A stretch of 64,000 nucleotides of DNA from Prauserella shujinwangii (lineage in GTDB: Bacteria > Actinomycetota > Actinomycetes > Mycobacteriales > Pseudonocardiaceae): NCBI RefSeq assembly GCF_003001955.1, contig NZ_PVNH01000010.1, positions 244,893 to 308,892 on the forward strand, in the 5' to 3' direction. Of the stretch, positions 26,888 to 35,179 are shown piece after piece. The notes beneath the pieces were generated by a model, which saw nothing but the letters and a program-made list of their open reading frames with translations, had not been told where the DNA came from and made no database searches. The position numbers and the translations under genes are program-made. Within the stretch, counting starts at the first letter, position 1. Each line of letters opens with the position of its first letter.

Positions 26888-27757
26888 CTACCCCTTCACA
26901 GCGCCTTGCATGATGCCGGCCACGATCTGACGGCCGAGCAGGACGAACACGACGAGAACCGGAATGGTGGCCAGCGTGGTGCCGGCCAGGACGAGCGAGT
27001 AGTCGACGTAGTAGCCGCTCTGCAGTTTCTCCAGTGCCACCTGGACGGTGGGGTTGTCGGCGTTGAGCGCCACCAGCGGCCACAGGAAGTCGTTCCACGA
27101 CGTCATGAACGTGAACATGCCGAGGAACGCCGCCGCGGGCCGCACCGCGGGCAGGCACACGTGCCAGAACACGCGGATCATGCTGCAGCCGTCCGCCCTG
27201 GCCGCCTCGATCAGCTCGTACGGCACGGCCTCCACCGTGTACTGCCGCATCCAGAACACCCCGATGGCGGTCACCAGGTTGGGCACGATGACGGCCTGCA
27301 GCTCGTTGGCCCAGCCGAACTCCGCCATCGCCATGTACAGCGGGATGATGCCGAGCTGCGTCGGGACCGCGAGCGTCGCGACGACGAGCACGAACAGCAC
27401 GTTGCGCCCGCGGAAACGCAGCTTCGCGAAGGCGAACCCGGCGAGGGTGGAGAAGAACACCGTCGAGATCGTCACGGAGCCGGCCACGATGACGCTGTTG
27501 CCGAGCGCCTTCCAGAACGGCACCGTGTCGAACACGCGCTGGGCGTTGGCGAAGAAATTGCCCCCGGGGACCAGCGGCGGGATGTTCTCGGTGAGCATCG
27601 AGCTGTCCCGGCTGGCCACCAGGAACGACCAGTAGAACGGGAAGATCGACCCCAGCACCCACGCCGTCAGCAGGCCGTACACCCAGAGGTTCGCGCGCCC
27701 GAGCGTGCCACCCTGCTCGCGGGTGGCCCGCCGGAACGGCAGCGGGAACGTGGTCAT
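26888..27757 (-). CDS. cebG: Cellobiose ABC transporter permease CebG
   Basis: MalG-type permease of 289 residues with about six membrane segments. The EAA loop that docks the ATPase is EAARADGCSMIRVFWHVCLP. It overlaps cebF (ATGA). Together with CebF it forms the channel for the sugar delivered by CebE. No ATPase gene is in the cluster, as in streptomycetes where the shared ATPase MsiK serves several sugar systems. Confidence 0.93.
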   Translation of the reverse strand: MTTFPLPFRRATREQGGTLGRANLWVYGLLTAWVLGSIFPFYWSFLVASRDSSMLTENIPPLVPGGNFFANAQRVFDTVPFWKALGNSVIVAGSVTISTVFFSTLAGFAFAKLRFRGRNVLFVLVVATLAVPTQLGIIPLYMAMAEFGWANELQAVIVPNLVTAIGVFWMRQYTVEAVPYELIEAARADGCSMIRVFWHVCLPAVRPAAAFLGMFTFMTSWNDFLWPLVALNADNPTVQVALEKLQSGYYVDYSLVLAGTTLATIPVLVVFVLLGRQIVAGIMQGAVKG

Positions 27758-28758
27758 CGTTTGCCCTCCCCCGTCGTGGCGATCCGCCTCGTCAGCAGGA
27801 AGTTCACCAGCGCGACGAGAATGATGATCACGAAGAGGACCCACGCGACGGCGGAGGCGTAGCCGAGGTCCTCGCGTTCGAACGCCGTTTGGTACATGTA
27901 GAGCGTGATCGTCTGGAACTGGTTGGTCGATCCGCCGTTGTTGGAGCCGGGCATGGCGTCGAACAGCTTCGGCTCGGTGAAGATCTGCAGGCCGCCGATC
28001 GTCGAGGTCACCACCACGAAGATCAGGGTCGGCCGCAGCAGCGGCAGGGTGACGCTGAAGAACCGGCGCACCGCGCCCGCGCCGTCCACCACCGCCGCCT
28101 CGAGGATCTCCCGGGGGATCGCCTGCATCGCGGCCAGCACGATCAGCGCGTTGTAACCCGTCCACCGCCAGTTCACCATGATGGCGATCGCGACGTGGCT
28201 GGAGAACCGGTCGGCCTGCCAGTCGATCCGGTCGAGACCGATCGTCTCCAGGATCCCGTTCACCAGGCCGTAGTTCGGCCCGAACAGGTTGGCGAAGATG
28301 ATGCCGATCGCCACGAGGCTCGCCACGTACGGCATCAGCACGCCGACCCGCCAGCCGGTCGGCCCGCGCAGCCGCGTGTTCAGCAGTGCGGCCAGCAGCA
28401 CCGCCATCATGATCTGCGGGCCGCTGGAGAGCACGAAGATGCTGACGGTGTTCACCAGCGTCTTCCAGAACTGCGCGTCGGCCAGCAGGATCGCGTAGTT
28501 CTCCAGGCCGATGAAGGTCGGGTTGTCGTCGATCAGCTCCCAGTCGAAGAACGACACGTAGAACGTGTAGAGCAGCGGGAACAGCCCGACGATGCCGAAG
28601 ATGACGAAGAACGGGGAGACGTAGAGGTACGGGGACAGCCGGACGTCCCACCGGCTCAGCCGGTGGCGCCACGGGATGCGCGCCACGGCCTTGCCGGTGG
28701 GAGCCTCCGGCTCGTCATCCGTCCGCAGGTCGCGTCCGGTGCCGAGATCGGTACTCAC
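27754..28758 (-). CDS. cebF: Cellobiose ABC transporter permease CebF
   Basis: MalF-type permease of 334 residues with an N-terminal cytoplasmic extension of about 30 residues, then SPYLYVSPFFVIFGIVGLF as the first membrane helix. The EAA loop is EAAVVDGAGAVRRFFSVTLP. GTG start at 28758, six bases after the cebE stop. It pairs with CebG. Confidence 0.93.
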   Translation of the reverse strand: MSTDLGTGRDLRTDDEPEAPTGKAVARIPWRHRLSRWDVRLSPYLYVSPFFVIFGIVGLFPLLYTFYVSFFDWELIDDNPTFIGLENYAILLADAQFWKTLVNTVSIFVLSSGPQIMMAVLLAALLNTRLRGPTGWRVGVLMPYVASLVAIGIIFANLFGPNYGLVNGILETIGLDRIDWQADRFSSHVAIAIMVNWRWTGYNALIVLAAMQAIPREILEAAVVDGAGAVRRFFSVTLPLLRPTLIFVVVTSTIGGLQIFTEPKLFDAMPGSNNGGSTNQFQTITLYMYQTAFEREDLGYASAVAWVLFVIIILVALVNFLLTRRIATTGEGKR

Positions 28759-28764
28759 GAGTAC

Positions 28765-30063
28765 TTACCGGGCGATCTGCTTGGCCGCGTCGACGAACTG
28801 CTGCCAGCCGGCCTCCGGGGTCTTGCCCTGCTCGACCGCCTGCAGCGCCGGGCTCGACGCGTTCTCCTGGATCTTGCCGTCGCCCGGGCCCTTGTACTGG
28901 GCGTGCTCGACCTTGCGGGCCTGCGCGGCGAACAGCTCGCCGGTCTTGGCACCGCCGAAATAGTCGCTGGTCGCGGCGAGCAGCTCCGGTGAGTCGAGCG
29001 CCTCGACCGTGCTCGGGAACACGCCCTTGGCCTTGAACGCCTTGATCTGCTGCTCCGGCGCGGTCAGCCACGCCGCGAGCGCCGCGGCCTCCTCCGGGTG
29101 GTCGCTCTGCGTGGGCACGGTGAGGTAGGAGCCGCCCCAGTTGCCGCCGCCACCGGGGAACGCGTCGGTCACCGCCCACTTGCCCGCGTGCTCCGGCCCG
29201 GCCTGCTCCTCGATGACGCCGAGCATCCAGCCGGGGCAGGTCTTGGTGGCGAACGCGGAATTCTTGAAGCCGCTGTTCCACTCGTTGCTGAACGCCACGA
29301 GCCCGGCGGACTGGCCCCGCTTCACCGCCGCGGTGACCTGGTCCCAGTTCTGCTTGATCTCGGGGTTGCTCTCCACGACGAGGGTGTCGTCCCGGTCGAA
29401 GTAGCCGACCTCGAGCTGGTTCTGCATCGCGTTGAAGATCTGCGAGGCCGAGTCGAACCACGCGGCGCCGTCGGAGTTGCGCACGAACCGGTCGCCCGCC
29501 TCGAAGTAGGCGTCCCACGTCTCGAACAGTGGCTTGACCTGCTCCGGGTCGGACGGCAGGCCGGCCGCCTCGAACAGGTCCTTGCGGTAGCACATGGCGA
29601 GCGGCCCGATGTCGGTGCCGTAGCCGATGAGCTTGCCCTCCTTGTCCTTGCCGCCCTCGAACTTCCAGTCCAGCCACCGGTCGCCCGACACGTCCGCGGG
29701 ACCGATCTCGGACAGGTCGTTGAAGCGGCTGGACTTGGCGAGGACGTCGGACATGTGTCCTTCCTCGACGGCCATCACGTCGTCGAGACCGGAACCCGCG
29801 CCGAGTTTGGTGAACAGCGCCTGGTGGTAGGGCCCGCCCTGGCCGGTGGTGTGCGGGACGATCTTGATGTCCGGATTCAGGCGCTCGTACTCGGCGTAGA
29901 GTTCGTCGTACCCGAACTCGCCGAAGGTGCCGATCGTCAGTTCGATCTTGCCGTCGGCGCCCGCCCCGCCGGAGCCGCCGTCGCCGCCGCAGGCGGCGAG
30001 CAGCAGTGCCGCCGAGGCGACGACCGAGGTGATGCCGAATACGTGTCTCCGCTGGTGTCGCAC
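28765..30063 (-). CDS. cebE: Extracellular cellobiose-binding lipoprotein CebE
   Basis: Solute-binding protein of 432 residues. A lipoprotein signal peptide ends in LLLAACGG (Cys near residue 25), followed by a Gly-rich linker and a family 1 binding fold (LTIGTFGEFGYDELYAEYE; GWMLGVIEEQ; a C-terminal QAVEQGKTPEAGWQQF). GTG 30063 was chosen because GAGGGG precedes it by 6 nt and the signal peptide begins there. It is the first gene of the ceb operon; a perfect CebR box lies 45 bp upstream. Confidence 0.92.
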   Translation of the reverse strand: MRHQRRHVFGITSVVASAALLLAACGGDGGSGGAGADGKIELTIGTFGEFGYDELYAEYERLNPDIKIVPHTTGQGGPYHQALFTKLGAGSGLDDVMAVEEGHMSDVLAKSSRFNDLSEIGPADVSGDRWLDWKFEGGKDKEGKLIGYGTDIGPLAMCYRKDLFEAAGLPSDPEQVKPLFETWDAYFEAGDRFVRNSDGAAWFDSASQIFNAMQNQLEVGYFDRDDTLVVESNPEIKQNWDQVTAAVKRGQSAGLVAFSNEWNSGFKNSAFATKTCPGWMLGVIEEQAGPEHAGKWAVTDAFPGGGGNWGGSYLTVPTQSDHPEEAAALAAWLTAPEQQIKAFKAKGVFPSTVEALDSPELLAATSDYFGGAKTGELFAAQARKVEHAQYKGPGDGKIQENASSPALQAVEQGKTPEAGWQQFVDAAKQIAR

Positions 30064-30107
30064 GGTAACCCCTCGTTGGGTCTGTCGATGGAGAGTGACC
30101 ACGAGAC

Positions 30108-30121
30108 TGGGAGCGCTCCCA
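30108..30121. promoter_or_regulatory. CebR box 1
   Basis: Perfect 14-bp palindrome TGGGAGCGCTCCCA, identical to the operator reported for streptomycete CebR, 45 bp upstream of cebE. Confidence 0.85.
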
Positions 30122-30227
30122 GCCGTTGCGGGAACTCTGCACCGCACCCGGTCGGGTGTCAATAGTCCGTGTCCTGCGCGTTACCTGCGGAATGCGCGAC
30201 GGCGCCCGCCAGTCGATCACCAACTAT

Positions 30228-30241
30228 TGGGAGCGCTCTCA
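30228..30241. promoter_or_regulatory. CebR box 2
   Basis: TGGGAGCGCTCTCA, one mismatch from the perfect box, 107 bp from box 1 and only 17 bp upstream of the divergent PNPOx-like gene. It may act on cebE by looping or control the divergent gene. Confidence 0.7.
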
Positions 30242-30258
30242 CCCTTCGAGGTCACGCT

Positions 30259-30675
30259 ATGCTCGCGCCCATGCCGATGGCCCCCACCACCGCGAGCGCC
30301 GAGGTCCGCGAGTTCTGGCGCGAGCGGCACGTCAGCACGCTCACCACCCTCCGCCCGGACGGCAGACCCCACGTCGTGCCCGTGGGGGTGACCGTCGACG
30401 ACGAGTTCGGGATCGCCCGGGTGATCTGCTCACGCGGCAGCGTCAAGGCGCGCAACGTACGGGCCGCGGGCCCGGAGGGGGCGCCCGTGGCGGTGAGCCA
30501 GGTGGACCGGCGGCGCTGGTCGACGCTGGAGGGCCGCGCGGTGGTCCGCGACGACCCGGAGTCCGTGCGGGACGCCGAGGACCGCTACGCCGAGCGCTAC
30601 CGGCGCCGCCCCCGGGAGAACCCGCAGCGCGTGGTGCTCGAGATCACCCTCGAGCGCCGTCTCGGCATGCCCTGA
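30259..30675 (+). CDS. Pyridoxamine 5'-phosphate oxidase-like / F420-binding family protein
   Basis: Split-barrel protein of 138 residues. EFWRERHVSTLTTLRPDGRPHVVPVG is typical of the F420/FMN-binding PNPOx-like family, given here by its ends EFWRERH and HVVPVG; the family continues with a variable loop and LEITLERRL. GAGGT lies 6 nt before ATG 30259; 30271 and 30277 are alternatives. A CebR box directly upstream suggests its expression may respond to cellobiose. The substrate is unknown. Confidence 0.8.
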   Translation: MLAPMPMAPTTASAEVREFWRERHVSTLTTLRPDGRPHVVPVGVTVDDEFGIARVICSRGSVKARNVRAAGPEGAPVAVSQVDRRRWSTLEGRAVVRDDPESVRDAEDRYAERYRRRPRENPQRVVLEITLERRLGMP

Positions 30676-30681
30676 CCCCGC

Positions 30682-31026
30682 TCAGGTGGCCTGTCGCACC
30701 CGGCCGCCGAAGAAGACCTGGGTCTTCACGATCCGGCCGTCGCGCACCGTGAGCACCTCGGTGTTGCGGTGCCGCTCACCGGTGCGCAGCTCGTACTCGT
30801 ACAGCACGAACACGTCGTCGCCGGCGGTGGGCGTGACGTGCAGCAACGTCTGCCGGCGCAGCCGCCCCGCCGTGGGGAAGCAGCGCTCGAAGAACGTGGC
30901 CCGGTCGAGGTGGTCGTCCTGCGGGCTGGTGAACACGAAATCGTCGGCGATCAGCGTCTCCGCCGAGGCCCGGTCCTGGGCCAGGTAGCTCGCGAAGCAT
31001 GCCCGCACCACGTCGGCGTTCGTCAT
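30682..31026 (-). CDS. SnoaL/NTF2-like protein
   Basis: Protein of 114 residues with an NTF2-like cone fold: DVVRACFASYLAQDRASAETLIADD opens it (first residues DVVRACFASYL), and NTEVLTVRDGRIVKTQVFFG is the typical last strands. Members are small isomerases, hydrolases or binding proteins, and no catalytic residue can be assigned. It lies 6 bp from the convergent PNPOx gene and 69 bp downstream of the MBL hydrolase gene, in the same direction. Confidence 0.8.
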   Translation of the reverse strand: MTNADVVRACFASYLAQDRASAETLIADDFVFTSPQDDHLDRATFFERCFPTAGRLRRQTLLHVTPTAGDDVFVLYEYELRTGERHRNTEVLTVRDGRIVKTQVFFGGRVRQAT

Positions 31027-31095
31027 GTTGTCCGCTCCTTCCGGTCGCGGGGTTTCTCCCCAAGTCCGACCACGGCGGAGCGGCGAACTCGTCGC

Positions 31096-31806
31096 TCAGC
31101 CGCCGAACAGGAGCCGCCACTCCTCCAGCGAGCGCGGGCGGAACACGAAGTTGCTGCTGCGGACCTCCGACAGCGCCGCGGACGGCTCGGCCGAGTACAT
31201 GTGCCCCGGGTAGACGACCGGATCGCCGGACAGCCCGGCCAGCGACTGCAGGCTCCGGTACATCGCGTCGGCGTCGCCGCCGGGGAAGTCGGTGCGGCCG
31301 CACCCCTCGAGGAACAGCGTGTCGCCCGCGACCAGCCTGCCGTCCACCAGGAAGCACTGGCTGCCGGGTGTGTGTCCCGGCGTGTGCAGCAGCCGCAGGC
31401 CGACAGCCCCCACCTGCAGCACGTCGTCGTGGTCGTGCGGCACGAGGTCGGTGTCCGACACGCCCGTCGTCCGCCGTACCCACTCCGACTCCGACCGGTT
31501 CACGTGCACCGGCACCTGCTCGCGCGCCAGCAGCTCCGCGAGGCCGGGCAGGGAGAAACCCATGAGGTCGCCACCGACGTGGTCGGGATGGTGGTGGGTG
31601 GCGAGGACGCCGGTGAGCCGCATGTCGTCGGCGGCGAGCGCGTCGAGCAGGTCGCCCACCGCGTACGCCGGGTCGACGATGACCGCCTCCCGCGTCTCCC
31701 GGTCCCCGATGAGGTAGGCGAAGTTCCGCATCTGGGTGGCGACCGGATCGCCGACGGCGAAGTCGCGCCCGGAGAGCAGTTGCCGGAAGTAGAGACGGTC
31801 GGACAT
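31096..31806 (-). CDS. MBL-fold metallo-hydrolase (glyoxalase II / persulfide dioxygenase-like)
   Basis: Protein of 236 residues with an intact metal site: ATHHHPDHVGGD (HxHxDH), HTPGHTPGSQCF, GDTLFLEGCGRTD and YPGHMYS. The GDTLF and GCGRTD blocks are seen in ETHE1-type persulfide dioxygenases and related glyoxalase II proteins. Which of the two activities applies is not settled by sequence. ATG 31806. Confidence 0.88.
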   Translation of the reverse strand: MSDRLYFRQLLSGRDFAVGDPVATQMRNFAYLIGDRETREAVIVDPAYAVGDLLDALAADDMRLTGVLATHHHPDHVGGDLMGFSLPGLAELLAREQVPVHVNRSESEWVRRTTGVSDTDLVPHDHDDVLQVGAVGLRLLHTPGHTPGSQCFLVDGRLVAGDTLFLEGCGRTDFPGGDADAMYRSLQSLAGLSGDPVVYPGHMYSAEPSAALSEVRSSNFVFRPRSLEEWRLLFGG

Positions 31807-31918
31807 GCCGCGATGGTAACCACGGAGCGCGCGGCCGCGGACCGGGACGGCGGTCGGCGCTCGGTAGCCGGGGTGCGACAATCCGTGGCTCCGGCACCCA
31901 CGCGGAAGGGAGCGGCCG

Positions 31919-32338
31919 TTGCGGCGCATCGTCCTGCTCGTGCTGGCCGCACTGGCCGTGCTCGCCGGGGGCGTGGCGAGCCGGGCGACCGCGCCCCCGG
32001 GCGGCGCCGGGGACGAGCGCGCGCCGCGGCCGGTGGCGCACCGGGTGCACGTGTGGGTGTCCGGGCCGCCCGACACCCTCATGTGGGTCGTCCGGGGCCG
32101 GGCCCGGACCCCGGTGGAGCTGGGCGGCGAGCCGTTCGACTTCTCCTTCGCCGAACCACCGGGCAGCACCGGGTACCGTGACATCGCCGTGTCCGCCACG
32201 AGTGAGCGGCCCACCCCGGACCGGCCGCTGACCTGCCGGATCACCGTCAACGGCGAGACGGTCGCGCAGCAGGAGATCACGAACGCCCCGGGCCCGCGGC
32301 CGGCCCGGGTGGTGTGCGAGGTCCCCGCCGAGGTGTAG
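31919..32338 (+). CDS. Small secreted protein, MmpS-like
   Basis: Protein of 139 residues. The N-terminal MRRIVLLVLAALAVLAGGVA is a signal peptide or membrane anchor. The rest resembles the MmpS beta-sandwich, ending in LTCRITVNGETVAQQE and a final Cys (ARVVCEV). TTG 31919 follows GGGAG by about 7 nt. MmpS proteins are accessory to MmpL lipid exporters, but no mmpL gene is nearby. The assignment rests on overall pattern only. Confidence 0.65.
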   Translation: MRRIVLLVLAALAVLAGGVASRATAPPGGAGDERAPRPVAHRVHVWVSGPPDTLMWVVRGRARTPVELGGEPFDFSFAEPPGSTGYRDIAVSATSERPTPDRPLTCRITVNGETVAQQEITNAPGPRPARVVCEVPAEV

Positions 32339-32364
32339 CGGCGCGGCTGCGGCACACTGCCCGG

Positions 32365-33108
32365 GTGGACGGATCGGTGGTGGTGCTCGGCGGCCGCAGC
32401 GAGATCGGCCTGGCGGTGGCGACCCGCCTGGCGCGGGAGGGACACCGGGAGTTCGTGCTGGCCGCCCGGCCCGGTGCGGACCTGACCGCCGCCGAGCGGA
32501 CGCTGCGCGAGGCCGGTGCCACGACCGTGACCAGGGTGGAGTTCGACGCCGACGACCTCGGCGGCCACGGCGAGGTGCTCGGGCGGATTGTCCGCGAGGC
32601 CGCTCCGGTGGACGTGGTCGTGACCGCGTTCGGCATCCTCGGCGACCAGGCGAGGGCCGAACGGGACGCCGGGCACGCGGTGCGGATCGTGCACACCGAC
32701 TACACCGCGCACGTCAGCGTGCTCACCCACCTGGCGGGCCTGCTGCGCGCGCAGGGGCACGGCAGGCTGGTGGTGTTCTCGTCGGTGGCCGGGATCCGGG
32801 TGCGCCGCGCCAACTACGTGTACGGCTCGGCGAAGGCGGGGCTCGACGGGTTCGCCAGCGGGCTCGCCGACGCGCTGCACGGCAGCGGGGTGCGGCTGCT
32901 GCTGGTGCGGCCCGGGTTCGTCGTGGGGCGGATGACCGAGGGAATGTCGCCCGCGCCGTTCGCCAGCACGCCGGGCCAGGTCGCCGACGCGACGGTCGCG
33001 GCGCTGCGCCGGGGGCGGCAGGTGGTGTGGGTGCCGCCGGTGCTGCGGTTCGTGTTCGCCGCGCTGCGCCTGCTGCCCCGCCCGCTCTGGCGCCGCCTCC
33101 CCCGCTGA
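32365..33108 (+). CDS. SDR oxidoreductase, DprE2-like
   Basis: Short-chain dehydrogenase of 247 residues. The nucleotide motif is VVVLGGRSEIGLAVA, the catalytic region reads SSVAGIRVRRANYVYGSAKAGLDGF (Ser, Tyr and Lys present), and RPGFVVGRMTEG and WVPPVLRFVF follow. This pattern matches mycobacterial DprE2, the reductase of decaprenylphosphoryl-arabinose synthesis, more closely than generic SDRs. DprE1 is not adjacent, so the physiological partner is unclear. GTG 32365. Confidence 0.8.
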   Translation: MDGSVVVLGGRSEIGLAVATRLAREGHREFVLAARPGADLTAAERTLREAGATTVTRVEFDADDLGGHGEVLGRIVREAAPVDVVVTAFGILGDQARAERDAGHAVRIVHTDYTAHVSVLTHLAGLLRAQGHGRLVVFSSVAGIRVRRANYVYGSAKAGLDGFASGLADALHGSGVRLLLVRPGFVVGRMTEGMSPAPFASTPGQVADATVAALRRGRQVVWVPPVLRFVFAALRLLPRPLWRRLPR

Positions 33109-33119
33109 GCCGGCCGGTT

Positions 33120-33138
33120 CCCCAATGTGGCATTGGGG
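33120..33138. repeat. Palindromic repeat CCCCAATG-TGG-CATTGGGG
   Basis: Perfect 8-bp arms around TGG between two convergent genes. The following GTGGCATTGGGGAGCTT is identical to 16284-16300. It probably works as a terminator. Confidence 0.6.
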
Positions 33139-33143
33139 AGCTT

Positions 33144-34337
33144 TCAGGCGGGCAGGATGCGGCCGGTCACCTCGCCGAAGCCGATGCGCTCGCCGCCGGG
33201 ACCCGGCGCGGTCGCGGTGATCGTCACCTCGTCCCCGTCCTCCAGGAAGCCGCGGGTGACGCCGTCGGCCAGCGTGAGCGGCTCCCGCCCGCCCCACGTC
33301 AGCTCGAGCAGTGAGCCGAACTGGTCGCGCTCGGGACCGGACACCGTGCCGGAGGCGTACAGGTCGCCGGTGCGCGTCGACGCGCCGTTGATCGTGAGGT
33401 GGGCGAGCATCTGCGCCGCCGTCCAGTACATGGTCGCGAACGGCGGCCGGGACACGACCTCGCCGTTGAGCCGCACCTCCAGCGCGAGGTCGAGCGCCCA
33501 GTCACCGGCGTCGGCCAGGTAGGGCAGCGGCTCCGGGTCACGCGGCGGCGGGGCCACCCGCGCGTGCTCCAGCGCGTCCAGCGGCACCAGCCACGGCGAG
33601 ACCGACGTGGCGAACGACTTGCCGAGGAACGGCCCGAGCGGCACGTACTCCCACGCCTGCAGGTCGCGGGCCGACCAGTCGTTGACCAGGCACACGCCGA
33701 ACACGTGCTCGGCGAAGTCCTTCACCGGCACCGGGCTGCCCAGCGGCGAGCCCGTCCCGACGACGAACCCGACCTCGGCCTCGATGTCGAGCCTGCGGGA
33801 CGGGCCGAACACGGGCGCGTCCGCGTCCGGCGGCTTGCGCTGCCCGCTCGGCCGCACGACCGGCGTGCCCGACGCGACCACGGTGCCGGACCGGCCGTGG
33901 TAGCCGATCGGCAGGTGCTTCCAGTTCGGCGTCAGCGGCTCGGAGTCCGGCCGGAAGATGCGGCCCACGTTGGTGGCGTGCTGTTCGCTGGCGTAGAAGT
34001 CGACGTAGTCCGCGACCTCCACGGGCAGGTGCAGGCTCACCTCGGCCAGCGGGTGCAGCGCGCCCTCCACCCTCGGCCGCTCGCGCTCGTCGGTGAGCAG
34101 CCCGGTCAGCCGCGCCCGCGTCTCGGTCCAGCGCTGCCGCCCGGTGGCCAGGAACTCGTTCAGCGAGGGCCGCGCGAACACGGGGTCGTCGAGCGCGGCG
34201 GCGAGGTCGAGCACGTGGTTCCCCACGCGGACGCCCGCGCGCGGCGGCCCGCCCCGCGGCGAGAACACCCCGTAGGGCAGGTTGGCCACGCCGAACGGCG
34301 TGTCCTCGGGAAGGTCGAGCCAGGTTTCGAGTGCCAA
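33144..34337 (-). CDS. fahA: Fumarylacetoacetase
   Basis: FAH of 397 residues. It shows the N-terminal FAH domain (FGVANLPYGVFSPRG), ASEQHATNVGRIFRP, LPIGYHGRSGTVVASG with the catalytic His, LDIEAEVGFVVG and the metal and active-site block VNDWSARDLQAWEYVPLGPF. It cleaves fumarylacetoacetate to fumarate and acetoacetate. TTG 34337 was chosen because GGAGG lies about 7 nt upstream and the FAH N-terminus begins there. It is the last gene of the homogentisate operon. Confidence 0.96.
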   Translation of the reverse strand: MALETWLDLPEDTPFGVANLPYGVFSPRGGPPRAGVRVGNHVLDLAAALDDPVFARPSLNEFLATGRQRWTETRARLTGLLTDERERPRVEGALHPLAEVSLHLPVEVADYVDFYASEQHATNVGRIFRPDSEPLTPNWKHLPIGYHGRSGTVVASGTPVVRPSGQRKPPDADAPVFGPSRRLDIEAEVGFVVGTGSPLGSPVPVKDFAEHVFGVCLVNDWSARDLQAWEYVPLGPFLGKSFATSVSPWLVPLDALEHARVAPPPRDPEPLPYLADAGDWALDLALEVRLNGEVVSRPPFATMYWTAAQMLAHLTINGASTRTGDLYASGTVSGPERDQFGSLLELTWGGREPLTLADGVTRGFLEDGDEVTITATAPGPGGERIGFGEVTGRILPA

Positions 34338-34360
34338 CTGCTCCTCCGTGTCCAGTGCGG

Positions 34361-35179
34361 TCAGGGTTTCCGCAGCAGCCCGAGGGCCACCAGGTCGTCG
34401 ACGGGTTCGCCGACGCTGCACGTGCCGAACGAGACGAACGACTCGCGCGGCCCGGGGCCGGGCAGCGCGCGGACGCGCTCGGCGACCGTCTCCGCGGACC
34501 GTTCGGCCAGCAGGGCGGCGACCTCGCCGGGTTCCGCGCCCCGCCGCGCGGCGTCGGCCGCGAGCAGCACGTTGAGGAACCCGTGCCGCTCGAACCCGGT
34601 GGCGGCTTCGGTGTGCCGCACCGCGTGGTGCAGGCCCGCGGTGCACTTGAACGGGATCCGCCTGCGCACGGCGGCGACGATCGCCCCGGCCAGCTCCCCC
34701 TCCCCGGGGTGGGCCGCGGCCGTCACCCCGCCGGTGCGGAACTTCGCCCGGTACCGGGTGCCGGCGAGCGCGTTCAGGGTGGGCTCGCGGCGCGGGCCGC
34801 GGGGCACCTCGACCCAGCCGGTCACGGCGGCGGGCAGATGCTCGTCGAGCACGCGCACCAGCTGCTCCGGCATCGTGTCGTCGGGCAGCACCACCTCGAC
34901 GGCGACCGGCTCGGTGTGGTCCATCCCGGACAGCCGCACGAGGGCGGGCGGGAGCTCGGCCGGCCCGCCGGGCAGCGTCACGCTCAGCCGCAGCGGCCGC
35001 TCGTCGCCGAGTTCCGCCAGCTCGCCGAGCCGCGCCGCGGAGACGACGAACGGGCCCACGAGATCGGCGTACCAGGCCGCGTGGTGGTCATGGTGGGCCG
35101 GGACGGCCTCGGGCAGCGGCGCCTCCCCCGGCGGGAACAGCGCCGCGTCGTCGAGCAGCCCCGTGAACAGGCCGGTCAC
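34361..35179 (-). CDS. Uncharacterised protein of the homogentisate operon
   Basis: Protein of 272 residues that I do not recognise. It has no signal peptide or membrane segment. Notable blocks are LLDDAALFPPGEAPLPEAV at the N-terminus, AHPGEGELAGAIVAAVRRR, PFKCTAGLHHAVRH and, at the end, SFVSFGTCSVGEPVDDL. The conserved-looking Cys and His in the CTAGLHH and FGTCS blocks could be functional. GTG 35179 overlaps the hmgA stop (GTGA), and fahA follows 23 bp later, so it is certainly co-translated with the pathway. Since no maleylacetoacetate isomerase gene is present, that step is one possible role. Confidence 0.8.
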   Translation of the reverse strand: MTGLFTGLLDDAALFPPGEAPLPEAVPAHHDHHAAWYADLVGPFVVSAARLGELAELGDERPLRLSVTLPGGPAELPPALVRLSGMDHTEPVAVEVVLPDDTMPEQLVRVLDEHLPAAVTGWVEVPRGPRREPTLNALAGTRYRAKFRTGGVTAAAHPGEGELAGAIVAAVRRRIPFKCTAGLHHAVRHTEAATGFERHGFLNVLLAADAARRGAEPGEVAALLAERSAETVAERVRALPGPGPRESFVSFGTCSVGEPVDDLVALGLLRKP

